A stretch of 64,000 nt of DNA from Harmonia axyridis (lineage: Eukaryota > Arthropoda > Insecta > Coleoptera > Coccinellidae), in assembly GCF_914767665.1 (NCBI RefSeq), contig NC_059503.1, forward strand, positions 6,696,001 through 6,760,000. Direction: 5' to 3'. A program made the translations under genes and the position numbers. This document shows, piece by piece, positions 1-12,242 of the stretch (position 1 is its first letter; each line of letters opens with the position of its first letter). A model generated the notes under the pieces. It was given only the letters and a program-made list of their open reading frames with translations, had not been told where the DNA came from and ran no database searches.

Positions 1-1271
1 ACATAATAAGCATCAAAGTATGAGTATTGCTTTGTTCAATTGACAATATTAAAACTGGAATTACCTAAAACCGATCTATAATGGAGTTTTTATTTTAATA
101 AACTACTCTAACCACATGCTTTAGCATCTGAACTAAATGTTTCAATATAATAATTGTAGAGGATAAGCTAATAGTTATAATACATAGAAGTTTGGATTTC
201 TATGCGCATCTTACGATAATCTATCTGATCTGTGCACATCCTAAATTCTCTTTTGTGAATTGGTTGGCAATACCTCATTATAATCTGTGACATATTTTAT
301 TATCTTTCGGTTTACTTGGAGGTATTAATTTTTCTGGCTTCAATCTTATTTATTCTTTTCGGGAAATCAGTATTTCATGATGTACCAGGTATTTCTGATA
401 TTGAAGGATTATTATGCATCGGTAAGATTTTTGTGGTGATGTATGATGTATTATTAATTATTTTATTCTATCAGATTAGAGTAGTTACTGATCGGTACGT
501 TCTTTTGTATTCAAACAAACACAAACATGACCATAGGTTTATTTGGGCGAACAGTACTGTACAATTAGCAGGAATTTTTTACAAAATGAAAAAGGAGCTG
601 AACAGTTTTTGACCTATTCAACTCAAAAGAGAGGTAGGCAAGAAGGGAACTTACAAGGTAAGAAGTTTCCAATACTTTTTTCATATGATACGAAGCTGCA
701 GATATGCTTTCATTCGCTGCATCTTTTCGTATCTTTCGAAACAGATTTTTGATTTTCATAAATATTCCCCCATATCCTCAAATTTTATAGAATTCTCCAA
801 ATTTTTTACATTTGATAGTTTTCGAGCTCTTTTCCTCTGAACAAATCGCTCTAATATTTTGTCATAATTTGTTGTAATTTTGGGATGTTGAGCCGAGAAT
901 GGTCTTGAACGATAAGGTTCGACTCGGTGATAACGAATTCATCCTTACACGCTGTAAATAAAATTTTTCTCATTTTTTTTTTTGGAATTCTGCTTGAATT
1001 TGCTATGCTTCTGACGGTGAATTGAGTTTGCGAAAAAAGGCAGGAAATGTAGTTGCAAAATGGCGAATGCGCACAGAGCAGTATAAAATCGAAATCGCAG
1101 TTAGGTACCCTATCTCGAAGTTAGAAAAGCCTCAAATGAATTTAAATTTTTAGATTCGCATGAAATCTCGTTCATACAAGAAAAAATGACAATTATAAAG
1201 GTCATTAGTGACATTAAATCTGTGCATAGCCTCTAAGCTTTCAGATCAGAAAAACGATAGAGGTAATTATA
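1..1271. other. AT-rich intergenic DNA, no gene recognised
   Basis: No open frame here resembles a known protein family, and the longest (about 98 codons, near 316-612) has a hydrophobic, AT-driven composition. I see no splice-flanked coding block, RNA gene or transposon terminus until the fold-back element that begins at 1272. Confidence 0.6.
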
Positions 1272-2166
1272 CACTGTGTCCGTAAAGTGAGGAGCAAATT
1301 CATCTTTAGCTTAACAGACCATTTTGAGAAATGATCCTGAAACACGTCGATTTTTGATTTTAATTCACCGTATTTTAAAATAATAATCTAATATACAGGG
1401 TGAATTACTTTCGAGTAATGACGTCATTTTTTTTTAATGGAACACCCCCATTTTGTCTCAATTTTCCGATTACTCTAGATGAGCTGATTCCAAAAATGTA
1501 TCACATGATGATTCCAATTGGTACAGGGTGGACAAAAATAATAAATTAAATCTAAGCAATAATTAAAACATTCACGAATACCAAAAATATTGTAGTACTA
1601 AACTGTCACCAATAAATTACTAAACGAATAATGACATTTCACAAAAAACTAGACGATTATGTTTTATTTTAAATTGATGAGAAATAATTTCTTTCATATT
1701 CTGTCTGTTAGACCACAAGTACCAAACATGTTTGGAAACAGCTCATTTTTATTAATCTAAAAATGTAACAAACTACAGGGTGTTACATTCAAACCAATTG
1801 CCGCTAGACAATAAGTATTTTTGATAATATTGTTAATTTGACTAATAAAGAATGTTACGCGTTACTTTATGAGCGCACACGAAGCTATTGAATTTTTGTC
1901 CACACTGTACCAATTGGAATCAACATGTGAAACATTTTTGGAATCAGCTCAGCTAGAATAATCGCAAAATTGAGACAAAATGGGGGTGTTCCATTAAAAA
2001 AAAAAAGACGGTGACGTCATTACTCGAAAGTAATTCACCTTGTATATTAGATTATTATTTTAAAATACGGAAAATTAAAATAAAAAATGGACGTGTTTCA
2101 GGATCTTTTCTCAAAATGGTCTGTTTAGCTAAAAATGAATTTGTTCCATACTTTACGAACACAGAG
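1272..2166. repeat. Long-armed fold-back element, family A, copy 1
   Basis: The left end starts CACTGTGTCCGTAAAG and the right end is its inverse with small changes, each bordered by TA. The inverted arms run for hundreds of bases and share recognisable blocks, such as the one around GAATTACTTTCGAGTAATG and one containing CAATTTTCCGATTACTC. Related copies lie at 31127-32009 and 45020-47454. In this copy the inner part of the left arm (about 1537-1660) differs from the other copies, so the arms no longer pair fully. No transposase is encoded; this looks like a TA-targeting, MITE-like or fold-back element. Confidence 0.85.
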
Positions 2167-3322
2167 TATATATTTCAATACCAAATGATAATTTGAGGAG
2201 AGTAAGCAACCCATTATAAGTCTAGCAGTATCGAGAATAAAGGAATTATCTGAAATGTAGGCAATTTTAGGGAAATAATTTCTTTTGCGATATCTTTATA
2301 TTGGCGGATGCGCTATTAAGAAAGATATACTTAGGGTTTGATGAAGTGTGTTTAACTAAATAACATTGAAGAATTATAATACCCTCCAAATATTCTACAT
2401 AATTTTGTGTGTGCAAAGTTTTTTATCATATTTTATCAGTTGATAAAAATAAACATGAATCATAGTTGAGAAAATTATGAGGAAGAATTAAAGAATATAA
2501 TTAAATGCAGGTTGTTTCAGGGATTTCCGAAAATTACTGAATACTAACTGATAATTGAAGATAGACTAAAACACTATTCTTCTATGAGATGCCAAAGCAG
2601 TAAACTCAACTTCTAGAAGTAACCAACAGACACTAATATGTGGATACATTAATATCGCAGTAAACACTCAATGAAAAGTATTATCGAGAATATTTCTGAA
2701 TATACTCTCAATGAAAAGTATTATCGAGAATATTTCTGCAATTACGAATATAACGATCCTTAAATCTAATAGATTATAGAATATAATTCTATCGGTACAT
2801 CTTGCATCTCATCATTAATTCAGACAAATGATCGTGCGGTTAATTCAATTATTTAAGAGCATAAAGTTGCAGGTAAAGACACATTAAGTGAGAAAAATGG
2901 CAAATTCAAACATTCTAGAAAAATATATGGCTATAAGGACTGGACGCATCTACAGGAACGTAATTGCAGATGTGACCACGGAGGTGTAAATAAGAGAGAA
3001 TACTGCTGGACAACTCTATAAATAATCCTGCTATGGTACCTCCTTCCAACGAGGAGGCCTTTTTTCTTACGATAGAGGTTTTCAAAAATTTTTTTTTTAT
3101 TGTAGGAATAATAGTGAAGTTCTATTTCACGGTATGAAAATATTACATGACATCATTGATATGACTTTGGAAAACGATATACATTAATTTGCAAGAAAAT
3201 ATTCTTTAAAATATACAAAAAAAGTTTTGGAAACTAAAATAAATCAAACCTATTCTTATGTGACGAAACACAAATTGTATTGGCAAACTTACAATGACTT
3301 CAATTTGCGGTAAACACGTCTA
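2167..3322. other. AT-rich DNA with a 40-bp tandem duplication
   Basis: No gene is recognisable. A stretch of more than 30 bases containing AAAGTATTATCGAGAATAT occurs twice, at about 2666-2698 and 2705-2738, as a direct tandem repeat with a period near 40 bp. The rest is AT-rich sequence without transposon ends that I could identify. Confidence 0.6.
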
Positions 3323-4604
3323 ACAGGCCAATTGAAAAGTCCATGGTCTTCCATAGTTAAACCTTTTTTTGGCAAAATTCGATTTCATTATTCAACCTAG
3401 TTGCCTTCGATGGCGATACAGCGATTATAGCGATCTTCCAACTCTTCGATACCATTTTTGTAGTACGATTTGTCTTTCGCTTCAAAATAGACCTCAGTTT
3501 CGGCGATTATTTCTTAATTGGCGCTAAATTTCTTTACAGTGAGCATTCTGTTGAGGTCTGAGATCATGAAAAAATCGCTGGGGGCTAGATCTGGCGAATA
3601 CGGTGGATGCAGAAGCAATTCGAAGCCCAATTCATGCAATTTTGCCATTGTTTTCATTGATTTGTGACACGGGGCATTGTCTTGATGAAACAGCACCTTT
3701 TCTCCTTCAAATGGATCCGTTTTTTGACGATTTCATCCTTTAAACGATTCAATAACGCTATATAATAATCGGTCTAGATGGTCTGGCCCTTTTGAGGTAA
3801 TCAATGAATATTATACCTTGCGCATCCCAGAATACTGATGCCATAACCTTGCCAGATGACTATTGTGTTTTTACTCGCTTTGGATTCGGTTCATCGTGTG
3901 CAGTCCACTCAGCTGACTGTAGATTGGACTCCGGAGTGAAATGATGGCGCCATGTTTCATCCATTGTCAAATATCGACGCTAAAATTCAGGTTTCTTGCA
4001 CTTGAACAGCTTCAAACACTGCTCAGAATCATTAACACGTTGTTGCTTTTGATCGATTGTGAGCTCGCACAGCACCCATTTTGCACACAGCTTTCTCATG
4101 TACAAATATTCCTGAATGATATGATGTACACGTTCAGATGATATTTTCATAATGTCTGCTATCTTGATCAACTTCACTGTACGGTCATTCAAAATTATTC
4201 TGTGAACTTTATTGATTTTTTCGTCATGACAGCCTCTTTTGGGCGTCCACTGCGTTCGCCGTCTTCGGTGCTCATTTAACCACGTTTAAACTGAGCATAA
4301 TAATCAATGATAGTTGATTTTCCTGCTGCAGACCCCGGAAACTCTTCATCAAGCCAAGATTTTGCTTCAACAGTATTTTTCCCATCAAAAAGCAATATTT
4401 CATCAGCACAAGAAATTTTTTTTTCCATCTTTTTTCAAATAACAAAAGTAGCTACACTCACAACGCAATATCTCACAAACTAATGGTCGGACGGCTGTCA
4501 AATTTTGATACGTATCGTTTGAAGATTGGTACTCACTAAAAATTATTTGGATTTAATACTAGCACCGCCATCTGTGCATCAGACCGGGGACTTTTGAATT
4601 GGCC
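3323..4604 (-). mobile_element. Himar-like mariner (irritans type), near full length, inactivated, copy A
   Basis: The ends are inverted repeats (ACAGGCCAATTGAAAAGTCC at the left; its inverse with CCGGGGACTTTTGAATTGG at the right), bordered by TA. The total of about 1.28 kb is the usual mariner length. The minus strand holds a decayed transposase from an ATG at 4428 to a stop near 3397, about 344 codons, close to the 348 of Himar1. Visible parts are the HTH region with the motif MKISSERVHHII, the DETW first aspartate, HQDNAPCH with the second and SPDLAPSDFF with the third, 34 residues apart. Frameshifts break it into short frames (3980-4192, 3514-3696), so it cannot make an intact enzyme. Confidence 0.92.
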
Positions 4605-4606
4605 TA

Positions 4607-5719
4607 ATATGTTCCGAAGTTTTGACTCGCATATTTTGAAGTTTGGTACTGACTAGAAAAAATTGGTATGGTACTGGCAGTGCTTATTGAATGACGTGGT
4701 ATTGTCATGGTTGTGTTTAGAATATTCATATTCCAAAGTTCATGTCATACTAGTTAATTAGGAATTAAATATAATCATTTCAGAGTACTTGAATTCAACA
4801 CTTTTTTTGGGCGAAGTTTTTCCTTAACAGAGGAAATAATAAATATGAAATTATGGTATGGTAATTATTCTTATCTGTGGAATCTTAATCGTAATAGTTT
4901 CGTAGTTATGAACAACTGCACATCATCAATGCATTGGAACAACACGGGATGATATTTATTTTCAATTTTTCCATGATAGTTTGATAAATAGCGTGAGATA
5001 AAGAAAATAATAAACCTTAGTGTTATTTCGAATGCAAAATTGTCTATATTTCATATTGAATCTACTTAATATACATGCAGTTTCCTTGAATTCAAGCCTA
5101 TATTACACTCGGTTGACTGCCTATTTCTATAGTTCATTTCACTGCACGGCAACCTATGATGTAACCCCACATATATGTGCTTTTCAGGGATTGGTAGAAA
5201 CTTTTCATAATTTTCTTCTTAATTGAATTCAACCTTGCCTTTACGAATACGAAAATCCTCAGAATAATAACAATAATAGAAGATCACCTTTAACAGACCG
5301 TAACTCCAGTAAGCAATTCTATTTCTATATTAAAAGCAGAAATGAATTATGCAAGTGTGAGACATCTATATTTTTATAAGAGCGATCCGATGTTTGGTAT
5401 GTAGTTAGGATCAGTCAACATCTCGTGCATATGAAAAATTAATATTGAAATATGGATGTAATAACAGTTTAAAAGCCATTAACAGACGGTTTATTGTTAT
5501 AAATGTTTCACGTTCGTGTTGTACGTACTGCGCACGTTTAAAAGTCTACGCGTTCGTGCAGAGGCGGACTGATTCAGGGATCTGTTTTGGGGCACGCCGA
5601 ATTTGAACTTTTTGGTTTTATGGTGTTTATTTTGGTGAATGTTTAGTACGACCATTTTGAAAGGTTTACACGGATATGTGACTAGTAGTTTGTCACCAAA
5701 TTAACTTTTTTGTCAAATG
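4607..5719. other. AT-rich spacer, nothing recognised
   Basis: No coding region, RNA gene or clear repeat boundary was found. A slightly more GC-rich stretch near 5510-5600 contains several ACG/CGT steps but no long open frame. Confidence 0.5.
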
Positions 5720-6594
5720 GTCAAACTGTCAAGTGATTTATTTTCAGTTTGGTTTGGCAATTCATCATGAAAAGACTCACTCCTGAACAACGCTTGCAAA
5801 GAGTGCAATTTCATTTCGAAAATAATGGTTCTATGCGAAATACGTATCGCGCACTACGTCCATTTTATTTTGTTTAGCGATGAAGCGCACTTCTGGTTGA
5901 ATGGCTACGTCGACAAACAAAACTGCCGCATTTGGTGTGAAGCTATTCCTCAAGTGTATGTCGAAACACCGTTACACCCAGAAAAACTGACTGTTTAGAG
6001 CGCTTTATTGGCGGGTGGAATCATTGGTCCGTACTTCTTCAAAAACGATGATGGCCAGAACGTTACAGTCAATTGTGATCGGTATAGAGCCATGATTACT
6101 AACTTTTTCATTCCTGAATTGAACAACCATGATGTCCAGGAGCTGTGGTTCCAACAAGACGGCGCAACATGTGGCACAGCTCGTGCGACAATCGATTTAT
6201 TGAAAGACACGTTTGGTGACCGCCTAATTTCACGTTTTGGACCTGTGAATTGGCCTCCAAGATCTTGTGATTTAACACCGCTAGACTACTTTCTGTGGGG
6301 CTATGTAAAGTCATTGGTCTATGCGGATACGCCACAAAGCCTTGACCATTTGGAAGACAACATTCGCCGTGTTATTGCCGATATACGGCCACAAACGTTG
6401 GAAAAAGTCATCGAAAATTGGACATCCAGATTGGACTACATCCGAGCCAGCCGTGGCGGTCATATGCCAGAAATCATATTTAGAATGTAATGCCACAAGA
6501 TTGTCTTGCAGATAAATAAAATTCATGTCAATCGAATAATCCATCATTGTTTTATTTCAATTTAAAGTGCTATAGATCTGAAAAAAACACCCTT
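5720..6594 (+). mobile_element. DD41D (rosa-like) Tc1/mariner deletion derivative, copy 1
   Basis: The transposase remnant starts at the ATG at 5767 (N-terminus like RLTPEQRLQ) and ends at the TAA at 6488-6490. After about 30 codons the N-terminal frame meets an internal deletion near 5865-5872 and shifts out of frame. The catalytic part is then readable: SDEAHFWLNGY with the first Asp, QQDGATC with the second and LDYFLWGYVK with the third, with 41 residues between the last two. In-frame stops remain (for example after KLTV). The right end (CACCCTT followed by TA) is present. The left terminal repeat is unrecognisable, so this copy is 5'-eroded or truncated. Confidence 0.9.
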
Positions 6595-7482
6595 TAGAAA
6601 AAAACTAATCACATATTCGTGATCTACGACTATCACCAAGCGAATTCTGATGAAGATCATATAAAAAAAATTTTTTTCGTACTTATTTTTTCAAAAATCG
6701 AAAATTTGCTAAAATATTTGATTTGATGTAAAACTACTGCTCGTAGGAAAAAAGTAATCACATATTCGTGATCTGTATGATAAGTTAGAATGGAGTGTTA
6801 CACAATATTAACACGCCAGCATTAAATTTTTGAAAAAAAAAATTAAATACGGATTTTGCGTATATATCCATTTCCAGTTATGTAGACCATTTTAATTTCA
6901 TTTGACAACAATTATTCGAAGCTCATTAAAATTCTTGCGACTAATTCCATTGATTAAATCATTTTCCCCGAACAATTCCAAAGTTTTTTATTGGTAATAA
7001 TGAATCTAAAATTTGGAATATTCAAAGATAAAATAGAGATATAAAATCAAAAACTAGTTTGATAGTGACAAAGTAGATAACAAGCAGACGATGACCAATA
7101 ATGGCATCTAATCGTAGCTGTAGATTGAATAACGGTTTATTATTTTTTTCAAAAACTAGTTTTATCCGTTTAAGTTCTCATAGGTACTCGAGAAGGCAAT
7201 TCGGTGGTCCTAATCAAAATGTTGTCTGCAACATTTAAATCGCTCATTTCACGCTTTTCTAAGACGATCTAACCGAGTAATTTCCAACAAATAGTTCATG
7301 GTAATTTGTGATGTGTTGTACATGTGAAATTCTGTTGTGCCACACACATCTTGTGGCATCTTGGATAATAAGGATAGATTAAGATTTTTGAGAGAGGAAT
7401 TTGATCGATTATTCAGTCTGAAATTGTAGTTGACAGAGATTCTGCCGGTTTATGCTGATTCATTTTGAAATTTTACGAAATA
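6595..7482. other. AT-rich spacer with a short direct repeat
   Basis: The string TAATCACATATTCGTGATCT occurs twice, near 6607-6626 and 6755-6774. A similar motif (GATTACATATTCTTAATCT) occurs inside the fold-back at 57417-57862, so this may be a decayed relative. No coding region was recognised. Confidence 0.45.
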
Positions 7483-8373
7483 AAGGGTGTTTTTTAGAGC
7501 TATATAACTTTAAATTGCAATAAAACAACGATGGATTATTCGATTGATATGAATTTTATTTATCCGCAAGATAATCTTGTGGCATAACATTTTGAATATG
7601 ATTTCTGGCATATGACAGCCACGGCTGGCTCGGATGAAGTCCAATCTGGACGTCTAATTTTCGATTTCTTTTTCCAACTTTTGTGGCCGTATATCGGCAA
7701 TAACACGGCGAATGTTGTCTTCCAAATAGTCAAGGGTTTGTGGCTTATCCGCATAGACCAATGACTTTACATAGCCCCACAGAAAGTAGTCTAGCGGTGT
7801 TAAATCACAAGATCTTGAAGGCCAATTCACAGGTCCAAAACGTGAAATTAGGCGGTCACCAAACGTGTCTTTCAATAAATCGATTGTGGCACGAGCTGTG
7901 TGACATGTTGCGCCGTCTTGTTGGAACCACAGCTCCTGGACATCATGGTTGTTCAATTCAGGAATGAAAAAGTTAGTAATTATGGCTCTATACCGATCAC
8001 CATTGACTGTAACGTTCTGGCCATCATCGTTTTTGAAGAAGTACGGACCAATGATTCCACCAGCCCATAAAGCACAACACTCAGTTTTTCTGGATGTAAC
8101 GGTGTTTAGACATTTTGTTTGTTGATTCAACCAGAAGTGCGCTTCATCGTTAAACAAAATAAAATGGACGTAGTGCGCGATACGTATTCCGCACAGAACC
8201 ATTATTTTCGAAATAAAATTGCACTATTTGCAAGCGTTGTTCAGGCGTGAGTCTATTCATGATAAATTGCCAAACCAAACTGAGAATAAATCAGTTGACA
8301 GCTGTTAAATCGGTCGCCATCTTGAACAGTAATGCCAACTTAAAGTTATATACCTCCAGAAAAAAACACCCTA
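7483..8373 (-). mobile_element. DD41D (rosa-like) deletion derivative, copy 2
   Basis: Complete ends are present: TA then AAGGGTGTTTTTT at the left and CACCCTA then TA at the right. The transposase lies on the minus strand from an ATG at 8260, with the family's shared internal deletion near 8155-8175. A 182-codon frame (7654-8202) begins at a secondary ATG created by the shift and covers FNDEAHFWLN, QQDGATCHTA and LDYFLWGYVK. It also has a local loss after FWLN and a mutated stop codon. It makes no complete transposase. Confidence 0.93.
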
Positions 8374-8759
8374 TATATTTAGGAAAGAAGAAGAGAAAGA
8401 AGCAGGGTAGAAAATATACTGCATTTCATTGGAAAAAGAGTTTTTACATGTTTGAAAAGGTTAATTTAGTGGTAAAATATTAAAATAGACATTGAGCAAT
8501 TCATATAGGTGAATTTTCGAAGTAGTACCGAAATTTCACTTACTCCAGTGGGTATTATCTGCGTTATTGATGAATAATACAATTTGTATTGGTACTATTC
8601 AGAATTTCCTTGAGAAATTAGACACCTCAAATAAATCCTTGGTTAAGTACATTAAGAAAACCAGCCACATCCGCATCAATTCTAAGACGTTTCCAATAAA
8701 TAAGCGGATAAGAACACTGCTTTGTCACATAACCACCAAGAATCCAAGAAAAATTCTCC
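8374..8759. other. Spacer upstream of the GC-rich promoter island
   Basis: AT-rich sequence with no recognisable gene. Composition changes towards GC and CpG from about 8730 onward. Confidence 0.5.
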
Positions 8760-9206
8760 CAATAACCATCGAAAGAACCTCACTGGGACAAGGACGCCGT
8801 CATGACGCACACCACCAATAAATCCCGTAATCCCACACTCTTCCCCGATACTGTCCCAATCTTCCTAGAACCCACCGAGAGAACCGTACCGAGACAAGGA
8901 CGTCGCCATGACGCACACCACCAACTTCTCCAAAAATCCCCAAATTTCCGCGTAAGCGGCCTAGGAAATCCACAATGTCGCCTGCCGAAACATCATCAGG
9001 AAACAAAAACGCGTCTTCGATCTCCTCTAATTACGCAACGTCGAACGTAGATTCACGGCCGTCGTCCCCGAGGAGGTCGCCGATGCACCGGGAGTCGGCG
9101 ACGTCAGCGCCTCCGGCGGGTGGCATCCTCGGCGTGGCGTCTTCGTCAGGCGTCCTCGGCGCACCAGGTGAACGTGGAGCGAGCAGAAGAGGCGATCTCG
9201 CATTGT

Positions 9207-9240
9207 TCAGTTTCGCGTGTTGCACCGTCGTCAGCGGTTG
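9207..9240 (+). promoter_or_regulatory. Candidate Inr/DPE core promoter, TSS about 9209
   Basis: TCAGTT at 9207-9212 matches the insect initiator (TCAKTY) with A+1 at 9209. GGTTG at 9236-9240 matches the downstream promoter element RGWYV at exactly +28 to +32, the strict spacing required of a DPE. No TATA box is evident at -30. The implied 5'UTR to the ATG at 9306 is 97 nt and contains two small upstream ORFs (ATG at 9245, and ATGATG near 9279). It also has an alternative donor-like GGTAAGC near 9261. Confidence 0.5.
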
Positions 9241-9305
9241 TTAAATGCGAGGTGGTGTGTGGTAAGCGCAGAGAGCATGATGGTTTGACGGATCCTCTGG
9301 CTAAC

Positions 9306-9377
9306 ATGTGTGCCGTCACTTTCGTCAACCCTAAAGCCCTGCCCCTTCTTCTAGCCGCTTTCGCCCTCACTATATCC
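9306..9377 (+). CDS. First coding exon: signal-peptide-like N-terminus of a secreted cuticle-type protein
   Basis: The ATG at 9306 (context AACATG) is the first ATG in its frame. It opens 24 codons, with a short N-region followed by the hydrophobic core ALPLLLAAFALTIS, typical of a secretory signal. The exon stops at a consensus donor, TCC|GTAAGT (9378-9383), in phase 0. The next strong acceptor with a matching open phase is at 60389/60390, whose product is also expected to be secreted. Both lie on the plus strand with no other convincing gene between them. The join is inferred; intervening small exons cannot be excluded. Read-through past the donor would continue in frame to 9509 but gives an unlikely valine/phenylalanine-rich tail. 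Confidence 0.55.
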
Positions 9378-9383
9378 GTAAGT

Positions 9384-10607
9384 TCTGACAGATGGTGGGA
9401 CACCCTGTATTGTTTTTGGGGGTTGGTCGAGTTTGTTTCGAACGTTTTGGTGGTGGTTTTTGTTAGTGTATTTGTCTGTTTTACTGTCGTTTTTATATTT
9501 TTGAATTGAAGGGACTTGTTAGTATTCGCTAATTGATTTTATGAATTTTTTCGAATATGTAATTTGTTTAATGTTTGATTGATATGGTCTATACTGAAAA
9601 GTCTGCGATTTTCGTGAGTTGTGATTGAAGGATAGGGGTTTAATGGGACACCCTATATATGTAAGGAGGATTATTTTTGTTGAATCTTTGAACGGATTTC
9701 GTTGAGGAAATCGTTCGTGTTTTTATGTTAATTTATTCACACCACTTATCTATTATTATTCTTCAAATAACTTAGTTGATTAATTTTTTCAATTCAACTT
9801 TTGTTTTAATTTTTATAATTGATGCAAGTAAATTATCATATTTGTAATCCTTACCTATAAAAGTGGTACGATCTCCAATGGCTTGTGATGAGGGGTTTTA
9901 AGACACAACCTGTATATTTGGGGGGGTCATTTTTTATATTTGGATGATCTGTGTATTGTCTTTTCGTTAATTTCATCTTTAAGTTAAACCACACGTCAAA
10001 GTGAATTCATTTATGAATTCAACGAAGATATAAGTTGATTTTAAAATTTGATTCAGGTAGATTTATACAGGGTGGACAATAAATTCTTCGAATGAAAGTC
10101 TAGAAATGAAAATCCCAGAATGAGCTCCTTTTTCTGAAAAATGTCAATATCTTGTTTTTCTCATTGTGTCAAGCCGAAAAGTATATTTTATCGGAAATTT
10201 TACATAAAAGGCTAACTTTTTGCCTAACGTGCCGAAATAGTCTGGTAGAGGTAATTTTTTTATAGCAAAAACGATCAAAGTTGGATGACGAAATTCGAAA
10301 AAATAGAAAACAGAACCATTACGTTTTTCTGAGCATACCATAGGCACTTTGGGAAAATCTTTGGTCATGTAGGGTGCTAATCCGTCTGTTATTTTCGATC
10401 GAAAGAAGAATCACAAAATACCAACATTTGTATTTGTGGCACTAATGACTGAGTTGTAGATTTTGATGATTTTCATAAAATTGACGATATCTCGAAAATT
10501 CAGACACTTTTACTAATATCAAATTTCGATATTCTCATCGGGGATGTCCTTGGCTATCAACATGGGCCGGGTGGACGTCAGTTTACGGGACACCCTGTAT
10601 CGAAGGT
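9384..10607. other. AT-rich intron with several CAGGGTGT-type terminal motifs
   Basis: GGGACACCCTGTAT and close variants occur near 9399, 9643 and 10587, and TACAGGGTGGAC near 10066, in both orientations. These resemble ends of small DNA transposons. The segment from about 10067 to 10600 might be one such element, but its ends match only loosely. I recognise no coding region; the 74-codon minus-strand frame near 10144-10368 is not family-like. Confidence 0.35.
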
Positions 10608-11309
10608 GTTCCTAAATTCTAGGTACAGACAAAAAATAACAGATTTATCGGGTCATTAATAAAAAGTCCGATAAACATGCGGCCGCAAACTCTTGTTTTC
10701 AAGATACAGAGTGTCAAAGTTTGATTTTTTTTCGAGTTTTTTTCTCATAGTAATTTCCTTTCACAATATATTTAACTTAAAATTGGCATAGATATTCCAA
10801 TTCAAAGATTTCATCATGTTATATGCTAATTTTGAATGCAAATCTATAGGGTGAATTTTTTTCTGGAACAGTGCCGCTTCTTTCCTGTAGAAATTTTTGT
10901 TTATGAGTCACTGATAGGTAGTTTGGAAAAATGTAAAAAGAAACTTTGGTCTAGTACTACAGTTTTGATTTTTTTGTTTTGTCGTATCTGCTACCGATTT
11001 CGAGAAAAAAATTCAAACAATTCTCTAGTAATCCTAAGGGAAATCCAAATTATTATAAAGATCCAGTTAGTAGGCTAAATTGAATAAGTAAATAATGAGT
11101 GTTGGTACTTATTTACCCAATATGTAGCGAAGATAAATAAAGATTCAATAAATTAGTATAATAATCACAAAAAAGTACGACTACAAGAAACTCCCTGTAT
11201 CTAGAAAACAAAGCGTTTGCGGGCTCATGTTTGAAGGAATTTTTTTCTCAAAATTATCCAAATAATCTCTCATTTTTTCTTGTACCTCCAATTTAGGAAC
11301 ACCCTGTAT
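10608..11309. repeat. Interspersed repeat family X, copy 1 (uninterrupted)
   Basis: It begins GGTGTTCCTAAATTCTAGGT and ends with the inverse of GGTGTTCCTAAATTGGAGGT, giving terminal inverted repeats of about 20 bp. Much of the interior recurs in inverse order at 32990-34566, including the block with GAAAAAAATTC and the run AAAAGTACGACTACAAGAAA. It encodes no recognisable protein. It provides the empty site for the DD41D copy nested in copy 2. Confidence 0.7.
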
Positions 11310-12242
11310 AATATTCACTGGATTTGTGCTAAATACCCTTCTTTTTACTGTTCCAATTGAAATGTGGTTGAGGTTTGAGAAGAACAAAAAAATATCAGCT
11401 TCGTGTTGAAAATTGCCTCTATTTTCATGTCGAATGATGTTCCATCGCTGTTGCTTTTATTACTCTGACAATTTGAAATTATGGCAATAAGCTTACAACT
11501 CGAGCACCATACGGGTTTATTACCTGTTTTATCATTTAAGCTTCGAATGCGCGTTTTTTATATTCTTTCAGCAAGACCATCAATCTTGAAGCTGAAGAAT
11601 ACGACTCCAATTGTGAGATTAAAAAGCAGTTTACCTTAAACTGTTCGATTTTTGTTGGTTTCCCGGTATATAGTCGGTGATTTACCCCCTCTGGCTTAGT
11701 CTGGAAGGTATATAAATTCATGCACATTACTTACTTTTCGAGGAATATAGGCAGGTTTATTGTGTTTGATATACAGGCTGAACACAATAATGACGTCAGA
11801 AAAACGTAAAATGAGCTAAGTGAATTATTTCCAGAATAGACCACCATAAATATTGGACCAATTGGTCGAATTCTTTAAAATTAATAAGTAATGTTGAATT
11901 AACACATAAAAGAGGATATTTTTAAGTCGCATAAATATTTCTCGAAAAATTTCAATAAAAAAAGTAACATTGAAAGATGCCGCCAAAATGCAATTTTACG
12001 TAAATTGGTATTAGTGACGGCATTTGAAAATACAAATGATCAAGCTACTTATTGCTTCTTTACTATAGTAATCTGCTTGAGATTATACCTACTTCGATGT
12101 TGTTTCATATGCCTTCAAGTTCTTAATGATATCTTTTCAAAGAAAAAACGAGTCTATGTTCAATTCTCAGATTATCCTAACTAGCACATTTTAGTCTAAA
12201 AAATTTTGTCATGTTCATTCGTTTTCTCAAGAAAATTGGTAT
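11310..12242. other. AT-rich intron, nothing recognised
   Basis: No coding region, RNA gene or repeat boundary that I can support. Confidence 0.5.

Larger units (their letters stand above)
8760..9380 (+). promoter_or_regulatory. GC- and CpG-rich promoter island with a 30-bp direct repeat
   Basis: The base composition contrasts sharply with the AT-rich flanks. A block reading GACAAGGACG, then GTCATGACGC or GCCATGACGC, then ACACCACCA occurs at about 8788-8818 and again at about 8903-8932. The repeat does not fit a conserved reading frame and may be regulatory. The island ends at the splice donor after the first coding exon (9378). Promoter assignment is inferred from composition plus the core motifs at 9207-9240. 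Confidence 0.5.

Noticed and set aside
5995..6547. Minus-strand frames opposite DD41D copy 1 (and the equivalent recurring 75-codon frame in other copies)
   Set aside because: They recur only because the transposon recurs; they are antisense shadows of the transposase.
9120..9509. A continuous 129-codon frame as a single-exon gene
   Set aside because: It has no ATG before 9306, and the tail after 9377 is a Val/Phe-rich AT-driven read-through beyond a consensus GTAAGT donor.
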